DNA of 64,000 bases from Ficedula albicollis (Eukaryota; Chordata; Aves; Passeriformes; Muscicapidae), in assembly GCF_000247815.1 (NCBI RefSeq), contig NC_021673.1, positions 46,808,081-46,872,080 on the forward strand, given 5' to 3'. Under the pieces are notes generated by a model. It did not search any database. It had not been told where the DNA came from and saw nothing but the letters and a program-made list of their open reading frames with translations. Within the stretch, counting starts at the first letter, position 1, and each line of letters opens with the position of its first letter. A program made the position numbers and the translations under genes. Below, in pieces: positions 38,201 through 51,955 of this stretch.

Positions 38201-40503
38201 CTGTAGAAAACAGTAATTTAAATGAAAGTGGGGGGGAAGAAAATAAGAGAGGCTATGGAATGAGAAAGGATGATTTCTCATCATATCCTTGATAACTGTA
38301 AGTTATCTTGTCCCAGAGCAAGCTAGGAGTGAAAAAAGCCCTTGCAGACCCAGCTCCTCAGGGTTCCCAGGGCTCTCCCCAGCCTCTGGTCCATCCTCAC
38401 AGCCTCTGCCCAAACCCGGCCCTTGACTTTAAAGTGCTTGTCTCAGCAGAGACAAAAGGAAAACAGGGAGAGGAAAACGCTGATAGGGCCAAAAACTGCC
38501 ACTCAGAGAGCAGCCCTGAAACCATAGCAGGAAGTTTTGCAATAAAATGAATGCATGTATTCAAAACAAGGAAGAAAGTATGGTTTCCCTATCATTTCCT
38601 CATGCCTTTGTTAGGAAACATTCCTCAAGCACTGTGCTGCAGCAAACCACCTGCAATTTTATTAAGAAAATGAATTTAAAGTGTCAGATAATGCTAAAGC
38701 GTTTTTGAGCATGCAGGAATTAGCAGGTTTCTGATTAACTCTCTGAGTTTCTGAGAGGACTGGTTTGCATCTCCTCATAGACTGGTGGTTGGTGCTGGTA
38801 GCATGCTGCTGTATCTGCAAGGTTAGTGGCCACAAATGCCCTGCTGCCTTGAGGATAACCTGGATCTTCACTGTCCTGCTCAAGTAATTAACTGGGTAGA
38901 CATGACTAAAATTATTGCCTGTGTGTCCACAATGTCTGGTTAAATATATTTTTACTTGAACCTATAAGTAATTTTAAATTTTTTAAATTTTTATTCTGCA
39001 GCAAGCAGTGATGTATATTGCACATTGAATTTGCAGAGACACTGCCCAGGTTTTCTCGGGTTAGTTTCCAATTTGATTTTTTTCTAGTAGACTTATGAGC
39101 AGACTCCATCTCTGGCACATCTTGCATCTTTAGAAGCAATATTGACAATTCATATGTGTTTCAAAGGTTGATGTTTCAGCAAGGATATGTATTCTTTTTT
39201 CTGAAGCTATTTGTTGGAGTACTCAATGGTTTTGTTTGCTGGTTTTCACTTTTGTTGACAAAGACCTAATCCCAAACCACTCAGTGTAATTGCCACTATG
39301 ACATAACCAACAGCTTGATTAATTTGATTTTAAAGTTGCTAGACATTTAGAGCCTATAGTGTTTCAGATATTTTTCATCTGACACATGCCCAGAAATGGA
39401 AAAACAGACACCAGGTCCTCAGCTGGCATACATTGGGATAACTCTGTTATGGTCCCCGGAGCCATGATAATTTACGGCAGTTGTGGATCTAGCTTGTTTC
39501 CAGAGTATGAAACATTGATTTTGCCATAACTCTTTCTTTCCTGGTTTTCAGCCATTTAAATGTAGGTGCATTTGATATTTTGGGAGTGTACGTGGCATTG
39601 CTGTGTCAGGCTTGATGCTGTGTTAATGATGCTTTTGGGCAATGAATAATAACCATGGGGTTGGTTATTGGAAATTAAACTCCTGATTTTATTCCTATAG
39701 TCTACTAGGTTAGCAATTAAATTTCAGGTCATTTATATACTTAAAGGGTCTGGGAGTGTAGAGAGTTCTGAATTAAAACATTAGTGAACAGTGTTATTGA
39801 AAATAAATGTTCAGCAAGGGGGCAATTCCAGTGGTTTTGGTGCCGGAGGAAGTTTAGGGAGTCCCCTGCTTACCAGTACCTCTGTGGTGACAATGTGACA
39901 GCTGATTTTCTTTGTTTTAAATTTAAGTCACCTCTTTTTCCCCAGAAGGTTATTGCAGCCAAAACTGTGTCACCGATCTCCTCCTCCCCGTAGCTGCTGA
40001 CACACACAGGCTGAGCTTTTCACTGATGTCAGTGACGTCCATTGCTTTTGTAGTGAGGCACAGGGTGGGCATGGCATTTCCAGGGGATGTTGCTGGTTTT
40101 GGCTGACCATTCCCTCTCTTTCCAACATCACGATACTGACAGAGCATGCTGTCACCTGTACCCTTGGAATAAAACTGTCACTCTGAATTATTCTAACAAA
40201 ACGATGAAGGTTCCATGTGAGAGAAATTATCATCAGTGACTATAAAACACAATTTTATGCAGATTTAGAGCTCTCTAGCTGGATTTGTGTAAATAGGAGC
40301 TGACGTTGTTTCATGGGCTTTGAACTCCAGCCAGTTTGCAGCACACCAGGGCCTGATGGGCTCTCAGGAGCTCTGCAAAGCGCTGTCCCTGGCTGCCCTG
40401 CTGTGGCCCTGCTAAGTCCCACTGCCTGGGAAGCCTCTTGCCGCTTCAAGGAGTGCAAAAGGAGTCTGACTTCTCTTTGGTGAGTGTGTGAGGAGTGACT
40501 TAC
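35225..40503. other. Intron or intergenic sequence
   Basis: Minus-strand frames at 36345-36593, 36837-37133 and 39950-40147 give protein-like stretches, but each lacks a clean acceptor/donor pair in phase. AT-rich blocks at 37480-37560 and 38940-39000 could be regulatory. Nothing is firm. Confidence 0.35.
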
Positions 40504-40614
40504 AGGTGGGGGTTCGAGCTCAAAGCTTTGCCTATTTGGTGACAGCATGCCAAGCTTTGTCCATGGTTGATAAGAACTGAGAGTTGGCTTCAAATCCAGC
40601 TTCACTGAAAGTGA
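40504..40614 (-). CDS. Candidate internal exon, unidentified gene
   Basis: The segment is 111 bases, 37 codons, phase 0 to 0, with acceptor tagattatatctgcag and consensus donor CCT|GTAAGT. The peptide includes TLSSYQPWTKLGMLSP and ends in a proline run. It lies on the same strand as the 24.2-11.0 kb exon set but upstream of the promoter-like region, so it may belong to a different transcript or show that the 26.7 kb element is intronic. Confidence 0.45.
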
Positions 40615-41398
40615 CTGCAGATATAATCTAAAGAGTTTAGAGATAAAAGCTGCTAAGGCCATGAGAGATACTGTTATTAAAGGGAGGTTTTGGCATGTAT
40701 CTAAAAAAGAACATATCCCAGATTATTTGTTCTTTCCCTCACTTCTTACTTACTGACCAACAGTTTTGAATATGTGCACAGGAACCAATGTTTTACTGTT
40801 TGAGCTATTTCAGAGCTTCATTTTTAACATTACTAATTGACCCACTGATGGATGCTTGTTCTCCTTACTTTATCACTGTAATGTTGCTCTAGCTAATTCC
40901 CTGCTGAAGCAGCAGAGCTACCCATTAAGCAAGCGCTACAAGCTGATAAGGAACAGCAATATGATTTATGCATTTCATCAGGGAACAGGGACAAATACTG
41001 GCATCAAGGTGACTTATTTGACTGTGAAGTTTATAGTGAAAAGGTCTCAGTGGGGAGCACCAGATATCAGTTCAGTGTTTTGCCGTAAGCAGGGAGTCAA
41101 ACATGTTTTTCTAATCCCAGTGATACTGTGATCAGCACAGAGGATGCAAGCAAGAAGACAAGAAACTAAGGGCAGCCAGCAATGCTGAGCAATTAAAAAT
41201 AGTAAATACAGGGAAGGGGGTAAGCACACTAATCAAGATTTCTATCTAAGTTTTAGTCCTCAGGTGCTTCCAGGTAGAACCTTACTTGTGTATAGAACCA
41301 CCAGCCTTTACTGACTGAAGATGACCATATGCATATGCAGAAAACTAGGGAGGTGGGACTAGGGATTTCTTAAAAAATAAATCAAACCGGGCAATAAA

Positions 41399-41525
41399 GC
41401 CCCATTTGTTTTTCCTGTCATGTGACACAGTGAATGATGATTCATAAATTATTGTTTGCACAGCCCCATTTTTTTTTTCCTGTCATGTGACACAGTGAAT
41501 GATGATTCATAAATTATTGTTTGCA
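41399..41525. repeat. Tandem duplication, 2 x 64 bp
   Basis: Copies begin at 41399 and 41463 (gccccatttgttttt / gccccattttttttt), then share tcctgtcatgtgacacagtg and the following bases exactly. They differ in the T run. Confidence 0.93.
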
Positions 41526-41639
41526 TGCTGACATCTTCTTTTTCTCTACTCTCCACAGACATAATGACCATCAGTTTATTACAGTCATAGCCCTGTTTTA
41601 GCCAGGATTTCATCCAAATCCTTATGGAAAACATAATAT

Positions 41640-42010
41640 AAAAATAGCTGCTCAGGGCCACACCTGAGGTGTGTCTGCCTCAGCATCCTGTCTGTGATAA
41701 CAACCTCTAGCCAGCACCTGAAACATGTAATAAGTAAATGGGCATATGCAAAAGGCCGTCTCACTAGCCAGATCCAGCTTCTGGAAGTCTGTCATTTAGT
41801 GAGTCCCTGAGCTATAGAACCTATCCACATCATTGTGGCCCTTGGTGACCATTTCTTCCCTGATTTTTTTTAACACATCATGGAGATGGTTTTGCTTTTG
41901 GCCTCTGCAGCATTGTGAGTTCCATAATTTAATAGTGTGCCCTGTGAAAGACCACATCCTGATTTCAGAGAGGAGATGAGGTTGGGCTCATTAGTGATAT
42001 GGTAGTTGGA
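41640..42010 (+). mobile_element. Ancient CR1/L3-like LINE fragment
   Basis: The order cagcatcctgtctgtgata ... gccagcacctg ... ttggcctctgcagcattgtg ... gttccataatttaatagtg ... ctgtgaaagaccacatcctg follows the 3' part of old CR1/L3-type LINEs known from reptile and mammal genomes. It is heavily diverged and truncated. Confidence 0.45.
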
Positions 42011-45000
42011 GCACTGCAGGTCTTCTAGGCTTACAGTGCTGTACAGCAGTAGATAGAAATCCAGATGGCAGATTCCTACAGTTGTGTATATAACCATCTT
42101 CATGCATTCCTCTTCATATGGTGCTGTCAGACACACGGATCCACAACCAGCACTCCAGTAGCCACCTCTCTTACAGCATCTCATGGGTGAACATGGGAGA
42201 TGGGAGTGGGACAAAGCTCATCTAAATTCTGCCTTCACATCCAGAAGTAACTCACCTTATGTCATCTTGCTTAAAGCAAAGTTTCATAGATCCTAGAGGA
42301 GCCCTTGTGGTATCAGATTTCTGAACAAGAAATGAGTAACAATCAGGCAGCTTTTCTTCTGTGCTTTTAAAAACCCTATATGACATCCATGTCCATTTTG
42401 TAGGCATTGACTACCTGAAGGCTAAGCCCTTATTCTGGCCTGTTGTATGTGGTATGCAGTGTTTCATTTTTCTGTAAGATTCATTTGATCAGCAGCTCAA
42501 GCTGAAGTTCACCACAGTTGGACAGATGTGAGCTGCCAAAGGAATATGTGAATTGAAGAGGGAACAAAGAGGGCAGGTTAAGGCCAGAGCAGGATCTGTC
42601 CATGGGGTGCAGCAAGGGGACTGTCCCTGGGTGTCACAGGGACACCAGGTTTCCAGAGCTCAGCCTTTAAATGGGGGAAAGGCAGAAAGAAGGATCATAC
42701 TGATAAGCACCACGGCAGTGAGCAAAGCTTGCAAAGAGGGGACGTCAAGCTCTGCAACAGAAGGGCATGATTTTTCAATGCCAGCTCTACCATGACAGAC
42801 CAAAACCACCATGAATGCTCAGGACTCTGAGCCACCACTGTACACCATGTCTGAGGACAGACAGCAAAAAAAGTAAAACAGTAATTTCAATTTCAACACT
42901 TTCAAGGGGCTAAAATTTCCTTAAGCTCTTTGGGTGTTTTCACCCAGACAGCCTCACTCAGCAGCTCACAATATCATTGTGAAACACAGACAATTAATGT
43001 CTGGAAAGTTCATGAGCTTTTGAAAGCACCGTACAAATGCTAAATAATATTATTGAATTACAGTGTGATTGAAACAAATTGATTTGTTAGGAATGTTTCA
43101 ATGAATCATATTCGTAACAAATTCCATTTAATTTGCAACTGTGAGTCATTAGCTGGCTCTTCTGCTGATCTATTTATACACCATGCTGAAAAGATAACCG
43201 ATTTTAAGAATCAGATCTTAAGATAACTGCTCCTTAGAACAGTGGGATCAAGCATCTTGTAAAATGTGTTGTAGTGCCAATCCCTGTTTAGCTATCCTCT
43301 TTTCCATCCTATTTGATCCTGACAAAGGTAGTGTGCAAAGTGCCTGCAATAAAATGTTCCTTTTCCGAGTGTTCTGAGTTGCCCAAAAGTACAGTGCTTC
43401 TCTTAAAGACCAGTTCTTCAATAAACTTGGTCTAAAATTAAATGCATCATTTTCTGATTCTCTGCAGGCTTCACTATGTAGGATGATTACAAACTATGAA
43501 ATACTGAGTCCTGGAAATTCAAATTACTCCTGGATTGAAACCTCCCTTAAATGCCAGCATTCACTTCAGGGGAACAATTCAAACGACAGGACGGAATAGC
43601 TCAAGATGGCAACATGCCTTTGGTCCTTTTCTGCCTCACTTTCCCTCTCTACAAGGAAGAGGCAAGGCTACATCTCTGGCTGTACAAAAATTATAATTTG
43701 GATGTTTAGATGACAGCATCCAGTATCTGAATTAGTTACGCCAGCTTGCATCAAACACTCATTATTAACTGCCACAGATTAATGACCCACTATGAAGCAA
43801 ATCCTTGCCAGGGGACAAGGGGCCAACATTTAACTACTGCAGGCAATTTCAGGGAGGGAGCTTCTTTTGGTGGTAACAGGAGGATTATACTGGTTTTTGC
43901 TATGGATGTTGCTGTGAGAGTGGGATGCAGAAAGGGAGTGAACCATGGTTAGATGGAAGGATGGGAGAGGGGAGTGCTTGCGTGAGGTGCTTGGCTCCCC
44001 TGACAGAGGCAACAGGGACAGAGGGGACAAAAGGATGAAGCTATGCTGTGAAGAGCTCTGCAAAGCAGGTACATGTTTGAGCTGGGTTCAGGGAAACAGC
44101 ATCTCACATCTTCACAGGAAATTTGCCTATTTCTAATTAAAAGCAGTAAATCAGGGCTTAGCAAATGGAAAAAGGCAAAATAATCCAGGGATTGAAAATT
44201 TATACAGAAGGATTTCAAGAGACGATTGAAGAAAAGAGGAAATTTTCAGATAAAACTGAATGCAGAAGGACAATATTCTTCTCTTACACTAAAGTTAAAG
44301 AAACTTCTGCATGAGGGCTGTCCTCTCTCCCCACCCCACTTGGCTTGTGGAGCCCCAGAAGGTACCTGCACCCCAGACCCCAGAGTTAGAGAGGCTGATG
44401 GAGTGGCAGTGAGATGGGTTGGGGTCACTGTGGGATGGCCCTGCAGGGGCATGTGGTAGGATGTAAGATTAGGACCACAAGTAGTGCAGCAGACAATGGC
44501 AGGATCTTAATAATTTTGCTATTGTTGGTGCTGCTTTCACTTAGGCCTGGGCTTCTATTTGGTAGAGGTATGTTGTCCACCATTAACACAAGTGTTTCTA
44601 CAATTAAATATGAAGAAGGCAAGTACTGGCGCTTCACAAGAATTTAATATTTTTTTTTAAGCCTGAAGGAAACCCAGTGATACTTCTGAAATAACAGGAA
44701 TGAGACAGTTAAAGTGTTGTACAAAGTCTGCCTTTAAAGCTTCTTTTTTATTTTCTGATCATCATTTTTGATCTTCTTCAATCGAATGGAGCATCACTTA
44801 GAAACTGATGAAAAGAGAACCTTCATCTGGTTATTAACTCCTTGATGAAAGACCTGTAAAAAGTGCATTGTTCATTTACAGGACTTTAGAGAATATTGAA
44901 AATTAACTTAATTCTTTATGAGATACATGGTTTCTTGCAAGTTATAATTGGGCACACGCACCGGAAAGCTGACCAGTTATGACTGCAAAGATGGCAACAG

Positions 45001-46639
45001 TGTCGTGCTGCTGCCAATAAAATGAACATGTTATTAGACTTCTCATTCCCTTCTTCACCACTTGGATAATCGCCCTCTCTAAATGCCACTGATTTGAGAG
45101 GTAGGAGAGGCAGTTTAAGCCAAAGTAGAATAGCTAAAAATTGTCTGTCCTAATAGATACCATATAAACTTTTTTTCAAGATACCAAATCAACTATTTTA
45201 AAGTTACAACAAAATTTTACACAAAGGTCATCTTTGACTAGAAAAAAAACCCCTTTCTTCGGAGTAGTACACACCCTAGAAGAGTGACCTGGCAATGCTG
45301 TTCCAGCACTATCCAGGTGCTGTGTTTGTGTGCCTTGTGGTCTCTCATCCCCTTTTCCATCCTCACAGCTGGTTCCTATGATAGCTCATAGCATAGCTGG
45401 GAAATGACTCTGTGCATGTTGCTGGGCCTCTCCTACCTAAGATATTCTTTGGCCTCTGTTCCCTCTTGGGAGAGAACGAGAGAATGTTCAGGATCTCTGT
45501 GAAGCAAGATACAGACACAGGTGAAGAGTCCCAGCTGTGTCAGGGGAAGCTCCTGCTGGCTGATGGCACTTGTTCCTCACCAGGGCAGTGTTGATGGAGC
45601 CCCCTTTAGCCCCACCACAGAAGAGGCAGTGTGGTGCTGCCATAGTAGGGCCATGGAACACTGGGTCATACAGGTCCTCCACAGGACACTCCTCTGCCCC
45701 CTCTGAGCACACCATCTTGTCCTGGCAGATCTTCCTCTGCCCAGCTGGCATGGGGATGCTTCTGGGGACAGGTGGAGGTGTTGAAAGGAGTTCCTTTGCA
45801 GAGGAATGCACACCTCATCCCATCCTGCTGTCAATATCCAAAGGCTTGCTTTTTTAGAGAGATAACCCATAGGAGACGATCCATGCAGAAAAGAAAGACA
45901 ATGGACCCCTGTTCACTAAAGTCTTGAAGCTGGAGCTGGGCAAATGTTTCTCTTCACAACAAAAAATCAAAGCTTGGGCAGAAATATTTGTGCAACTGTG
46001 TCACATGTCAAGAATGTTTCAGTTTATCCCTCTTCAAACAAAAGGGGGGATATCAGAACAAATAGTCTTGTCTCCGTATTAGTTAAAGGGGATGCTCAAA
46101 TTATTTTTGTTTCAAACTCACACTTAGGCTGTAAGGCTACTTAAATCAAAATATATGTAGCTTTCTGTTTCTACAATGAAAATGTTTTATTTTTAGTTGA
46201 CCCAAATTTTGACCCAAATCACACTTCTTTCTATTGTTCTCACATGAGAAAACAAAACAGAAATAAAAATTAATTTCAACTATTTCAGAAACAAACTTTT
46301 TTTTAAAATTCCTGTGTTGGACCAAGGTTCTGTTAAATAAAAAAATAAAAATAAGCAAAGTCACAATTGCTGCTGATAGCCCCAACAGGGAATGAATAAG
46401 GGGCCTTCAGCTGAGGCGGCTATGATTTTTATTTCAGTGATGCTTTGAAGTTCTATGAATCTTGGAGGTTTAACTATTTCCAATTGTGTTGGAAATGAGG
46501 ACACAACATTTAAGTCGCTGACTTTTTCAAGGAATGCACTTTCATACCTACATGTTTGAATTGATCTTGCTGTGCAGATATGGGCAGAAATTGTACCACA
46601 GGATTGCCACCTGATTTGCTCTAGGATGAACCTTCTGAA
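42011..46639. other. Intron or intergenic sequence
   Basis: An AT-rich block at about 42980-43200 has the look of a conserved enhancer but cannot be tested here. Frames at 43949-44218, 44425-44637 and 45488-45870 overlap on both strands without proper splice signals. Confidence 0.35.
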
Positions 46640-46713
46640 ACAGAGAGTTTGGACCAGATGACCCACTGTGGTCCCTTCCAGCTTTACTCATTCTGTAATT
46701 CTGTGATTCTGTG
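46640..46713 (+). mobile_element. CR1 LINE 3' tail
   Basis: gtttggaccagatgacccac and gtggtcccttccagcttta are followed by attctgt-type octamers (attctgtaattctgtgattctgtg). This is the diagnostic CR1 3' end. The element is 5'-truncated to less than 100 bases, as most CR1 copies are. Confidence 0.85.
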
Positions 46714-47972
46714 CCTAGGTTGGAAAGCAGGGTGGTTTGCCTGAATTTTCTTGCTTTAAGAAGATTTCAGTAACATCTTCTGGGTGAAAACTTCTGCAGT
46801 GATGCTGGGATGACAAACAACTGTGTTCTGAGCAAATTCCACCTGATCTAGCTATGCATTCAGCTGGACTGAACTGTGTCTTTAAGGAGAGCACAGAGTT
46901 AAAAATAGATCCTTGAGAAATGAAAAGCTTGTAAATGCTCTAAATGCTTTTTTAATAAAAGGAAATTGCTGCAGGAAGCGATTCCTTATATTCCAGGCTC
47001 TGCCAATTGTTTCCAATCAGTGCAGCTTGGGGTAGCTATTATCTCACTAAGTTGTATTAATGTGTTTGTTGTTGCTGCTTTTCCTTGTAAAATTATCTAC
47101 AGGATACCTGGAGTTCTGCTGCTTAACCTGTGGGGTTTTGCCATAAAATCTATTCCAAGGGGCTCTTTCCCCAGCACTAATGCCTCGCAGTAGCACATAA
47201 TAATCTCCTCCCTTCTTATTCCTCACCACACAGTTGGCCAATTAGCAGGATGTGGTGCTTTGAAATGCTCCTCCCTTCCCATTTTCCCAATCATTCTTCT
47301 TTCCCTGAACCAAAACACCCTGAGTACAACAGGTCCTTCGCCCCAAGAATCTGAGCCGTTTCATGCAGAGTTGCCTCTGTACAGACCAGTGTGCCAAGAC
47401 CTGAATCCTGGGAGTGGCTCATCACACGGGCAACAGCACAACCAATGGGACATGCCTGATCCAGATCATGCAGCTGGCAGTTTAGGGGCAACATGAAATC
47501 AAGGTGTGATTCAGAATGGGTGGTGACCCTGTGGACTGCTGTAAATGGGAGAACATTTTGGCACCAGAAGTTTTACAGGCTCTGTTGACATTCTGCAGTC
47601 TCACAAAACCTCAAGACAAGAAAACAAGAGGCTTATAGCAATTTTTTAACTAGCAAAAACTTAATGCTAGTGGCTGGTGACTAGATGGAGATGAGGGAAG
47701 CTCAAAAATTTGTGAAAACAGTAATTTGATTCAGAGAAAATCAAAGCTTGTCACTTCCAGTGTTGATGACAAACTCTTTCCCTCCTGTTAGAGATTAGAG
47801 TCCAGACTCATGTCTCCAGTTCTACTGAAGGTGGTCCTGATAACCAGGATGGACAATCCCCAGTCCAAGGTCAGTGACAAGTTGGCATCATTTCCAACTC
47901 TTCCGACAACTTCGAACATCAACCATTTTAAATAACCTCTACTACTATAAATTATTTCCTGCTTTTCTTGGA
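46714..47972. other. Intergenic or intron sequence
   Basis: No exon or repeat that I can support. Confidence 0.45.
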
Positions 47973-48810
<838 letters not shown>

Positions 48811-48907
48811 GCCCCTGAGACACCTGAGTCTCATTCAGGACTCTTTGAGACCCTTGCCAGGGGAGTTTTGAGACCCCCAAGGAGGCCAGGGGAACACCCT
48901 AGGCTCC

Positions 48908-49016
48908 CACACGGTTTCTGTCCCTTGGTGATTGAAGTCAAAGGGATGAATGTTTGTGGAGCACTCAGCCCCTGGACCACACGGCTTCTGTCCCTTGGTG
49001 ATTGAAGTCAAAGGGA
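48908..49016. repeat. Direct repeat, 39-bp copies 70 bp apart
   Basis: The copies at 48908-48946 and 48978-49016 (cacacgg.ttctgtccctt...) differ by one base. A 31-base spacer separates them, so this is a tandem duplication whose spacer belongs to the unit. Confidence 0.9.
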
Positions 49017-49034
49017 GCCTTCAGATGAACACAC

Positions 49035-49566
49035 AAAAACATTTTCCGTCTGTGCTCAGTACTTGTGAGGACACACCTCTAGTACATCACCCAGTTCCGG
49101 GCTCCCCACTTCAAGAAAGGCACTGAGGTGCTGGAGCAAGTCCAAAGGAGGGCAACAGAGATGGTGAAGGACCTGGAGACTTTCATGAGGAGCAGCTGAG
49201 GGAGCTAGGGGGTGTTTAGCTTGGAGAAAAGGATGCTCGGGGGGGACCTTATCACCCTCTACAACTCCCTAAAAGGAGGTTGTGTCTGGGTGGGAATTAG
49301 CATCTTCTCCCAAGCAACCAACAACAGGAGGATGAACATCAAGTTGTGCTAGGGGACGGAAGAATTTCTTCAGGGAAAGGGTGACTAGACTTTGGAATGG
49401 GCTGCCCAGGGAGGTGGTGGAGTCACTGTCCCTGGAGGTGTTTAAGGAAAGGCTGGACATGGCACTCAGTGCCATGGTCCGGTTCACAAGGTGGTGTTTA
49501 GTCAGAGGTCAGACTAGATGATCTCAGAGATCTTTTCCAACCTTCAGGATTCTGTGACTTTGTAAG
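49035..49566 (+). mobile_element. CR1 LINE 3' fragment, about 530 bp
   Basis: Long colinear match to the CR1 3' region: caagtccaaaggagggcaac, aatgggctgcccagggaggt, ctggaggtgtttaaggaaag and gactagatgatctcagagat, ending in ttccaaccttcaggattctg. It is well preserved, so relatively young. It sits immediately right of the LTR and the short direct repeat. The protein frame is not intact; only the 3' end and UTR are present. Confidence 0.93.
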
Positions 49567-49920
49567 TGAAGATGATGGACTGTCCTTTTGGTTTATAGCC
49601 AGGTTCTGTCTCTCAGGTAGCCCCAGTCCACAACAGCAAGTGTGCTACCCCCTGTATGGGAAATCCACCGCAGAACAGGGTGTGTGTGTGTAAGTACCCA
49701 AACCAGAATTATCTCCACAGCCTTATAAAGAGGGAAATATGAAGCAGCCTATCAAAGATAGGATATGGACAACAAATACCCTGTTCTATTGTTGAATGCC
49801 AAAGGTAGATTTCTATGCAGCATTTTAAATAATTAAACAGCAAAACAGTGTTACCATCTGCCAACATCCATCTGGTGAGGAAAACACAAAGCTCTGAGTG
49901 AGAAGCCAAGATCCACTCAC
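49567..49920. other. Unique sequence after CR1
   Basis: Contains a short (TG)n run near 49679-49690. No other feature. Confidence 0.5.
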
Positions 49921-49996
49921 TAACAGGAGAGATTCTGGCAATCTTCGTGGTGTGTCATCTCTTCTGCTCAAAAATAACTGGCAGTCCCAATAGCCC
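49921..49996 (-). CDS. Candidate internal exon, unidentified gene
   Basis: The segment is 76 bases, with acceptor ctgctttatttaaacag and consensus donor TTA|GTGAGT. Only one frame is open; it starts with one base of a split codon and ends in phase 0, which would join the phase-0 exon at 40504-40614. The peptide includes RRDDTPRRLPES. Short exons with good sites do arise by chance. Confidence 0.33.
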
Positions 49997-51759
49997 CTGT
50001 TTAAATAAAGCAGCTGGTAGAACATGAAGCTTTGCCAGTACAGGTAGAGATATGGCTTTGTAGTAGAGATGGCAATAAATATTTTGTAATCAGAAAGACC
50101 ATAATGTTATTTGTAAGTGTGGGGACATGTTGGCTGCAGTACTGGCATGTCTGGCTACACTCATTCCTTCACTGTAAAAGAAGCAGACTGTCAGAGAGAT
50201 GTCTAGAAGGTGAGGATGATGTTCAGAGACAAGGAAAGGTCACTATAAGGAAGGATCCAGGATGTTCAGACTGTATTTTACACAAGAGAAAAAGTGACAT
50301 GACAGAGGTGGTAAAACTAGGGAATCTAGTAATTCCCAGGTACTCTTTCAAATACATTTTCAAATAAGAGTGAGCAGCAGCCTAGTGAAATTAAAAACAC
50401 ATTTTATATGCATCAAAGGGAATACTGGTGTTGTGATTGGCTAGTTGTGATTGTGGCACAAAGCAGATTCATTGAACTTGAAAATTGCAGTACAGAATTT
50501 TTTCTTCATCTTTCTCTAACTTTTGGAGCCTGCTTGTTTTTAGTAATTTAATGGGGTTCTGAAACATTTATGCAAATACTCAAAATATGCACAGCTATTT
50601 AAGCACAGGTATCAGACAGTAGAGGGTATTGTCTGTCCTCTACACAATGGTAGAGTAAGAATTGTGCACTATAGACTGAGGCAGGGCTCTTTATTGGATG
50701 AGGAAGAACCAGCACACAGTAAATCCCACCACAGGCTGGGGTCACAGCTGTGGTAATGACCCTTTGGGTAAGCAGTACTGCAGCCAGATACCCCGGGAGC
50801 TTACCATCATCAGAGCACCCTCATCCTCCCTTGGTAGAGCTCCCACAGAGCTTCACTCTTATGGAGCACTGAACAGTGCCAGCTGTTGAATGCCAGAAGC
50901 CATCGGGAACTGAGGGCCGTTGCTCTTTTGCAAGAACAGGCTTATCGTGTCCAAAAGCCAGAATAATATAGTTGTATTACTAGCTATGATAAGGAGGAAG
51001 CTTTTTCTAGGGAAGATACATTTTCACCACGCACTGCCTCCACTATTATTTGTGTTGCAGTAATGCCACAGTGAGCCAGCCACTGTACAGATGGGCATAG
51101 ACAAAGAGATCTCTCTGGACCAGATAGCATCACTTCTTATTGAAAACTACCAGCTGAATGAATTTTCTCACATCAGAGGGAGACAGGCTTCATCCAGTTT
51201 CAGATTGCCATCTTATAAACCCAACAGTCTGGCAATGGGATGTACTACCAACAGCAAGCAGATGGAAAAGGAGATGCAGCAAGGAAGTATTTGAGATTAT
51301 CTGTGGGGAATAGGGATGACTTTCCTACTACAGATACCCTAAGAATGTATTTAATTTTGTCAGCTGTCTCAACTGCAACTCAACATTTTGTTTATAACAA
51401 GGTTGTTTTCTACTGCAGTTTTCAGTAACTACTAACAAAATTTTGCATAAGGGTGGTAAGGCATTGAGGCCAATGAATCCCTTCAGCTACCAGACCATTT
51501 AAAAGTATGAAGTGATAATTCCTTTTTGGACTCTATTTATGACTATGTCCTTCTAGCTCAGTTGCTGTTCGTGGCTGAGCAGAAAACAATGGTTCTTTTA
51601 GAGGACTGAATTTTCTGAAAGGCCGTGCAGGCATAGCCAAGGAACAAGGCCAGAACAAAGCCAAAGCTGCATGAGTCCCCAGTAGGCTACTGTGTACCAG
51701 GCACATCACACCTTCCCCAAGAATTTACATTTTTTTTTGTTGAGAGGCAAGGATGTAGG
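49997..51759. other. Intron or intergenic sequence
   Basis: A plus-strand frame at 51091-51294 gives a protein-like 67-residue peptide but starts right after a stop codon that follows the only good acceptor. It was not accepted. Confidence 0.35.
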
Positions 51760-51955
51760 TAATCTTTCCCTAAAATGACAAGAAGAGCTTTCATTGGCAA
51801 GTGGGCAAGTACTTGGCCTGGGATGTTTGAGAGAAGATATGTGCTGATCTCTGCTCCTAATCTTTCCCTAAAATGACAAGAAGAGCTTGCATTGGCAAGT
51901 GGGCAAGTACTTGGCCTGGGATGTTTGAGAGAAGATATGTGCTGATCTCTGCTCC
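51760..51955. repeat. Tandem duplication, 2 x 98 bp
   Basis: Copies begin at 51760 and 51858 (taatctttccctaaaatgac). I see one substitution (agctttcattgg / agcttgcattgg). It lies within a chance minus-strand frame. Confidence 0.95.

Noticed and set aside
45488..45870. Overlapping frames of about 95-107 codons on both strands
   Set aside because: They are mutual shadows in a GC-richer patch without splice context.
46361..46666. 101-residue minus-strand frame
   Set aside because: It overlaps the CR1 tail in antisense and has no donor.
51091..51294. Plus-strand 67-residue protein-like peptide
   Set aside because: The only good acceptor upstream is followed at once by an in-frame TAA, and no donor fits.
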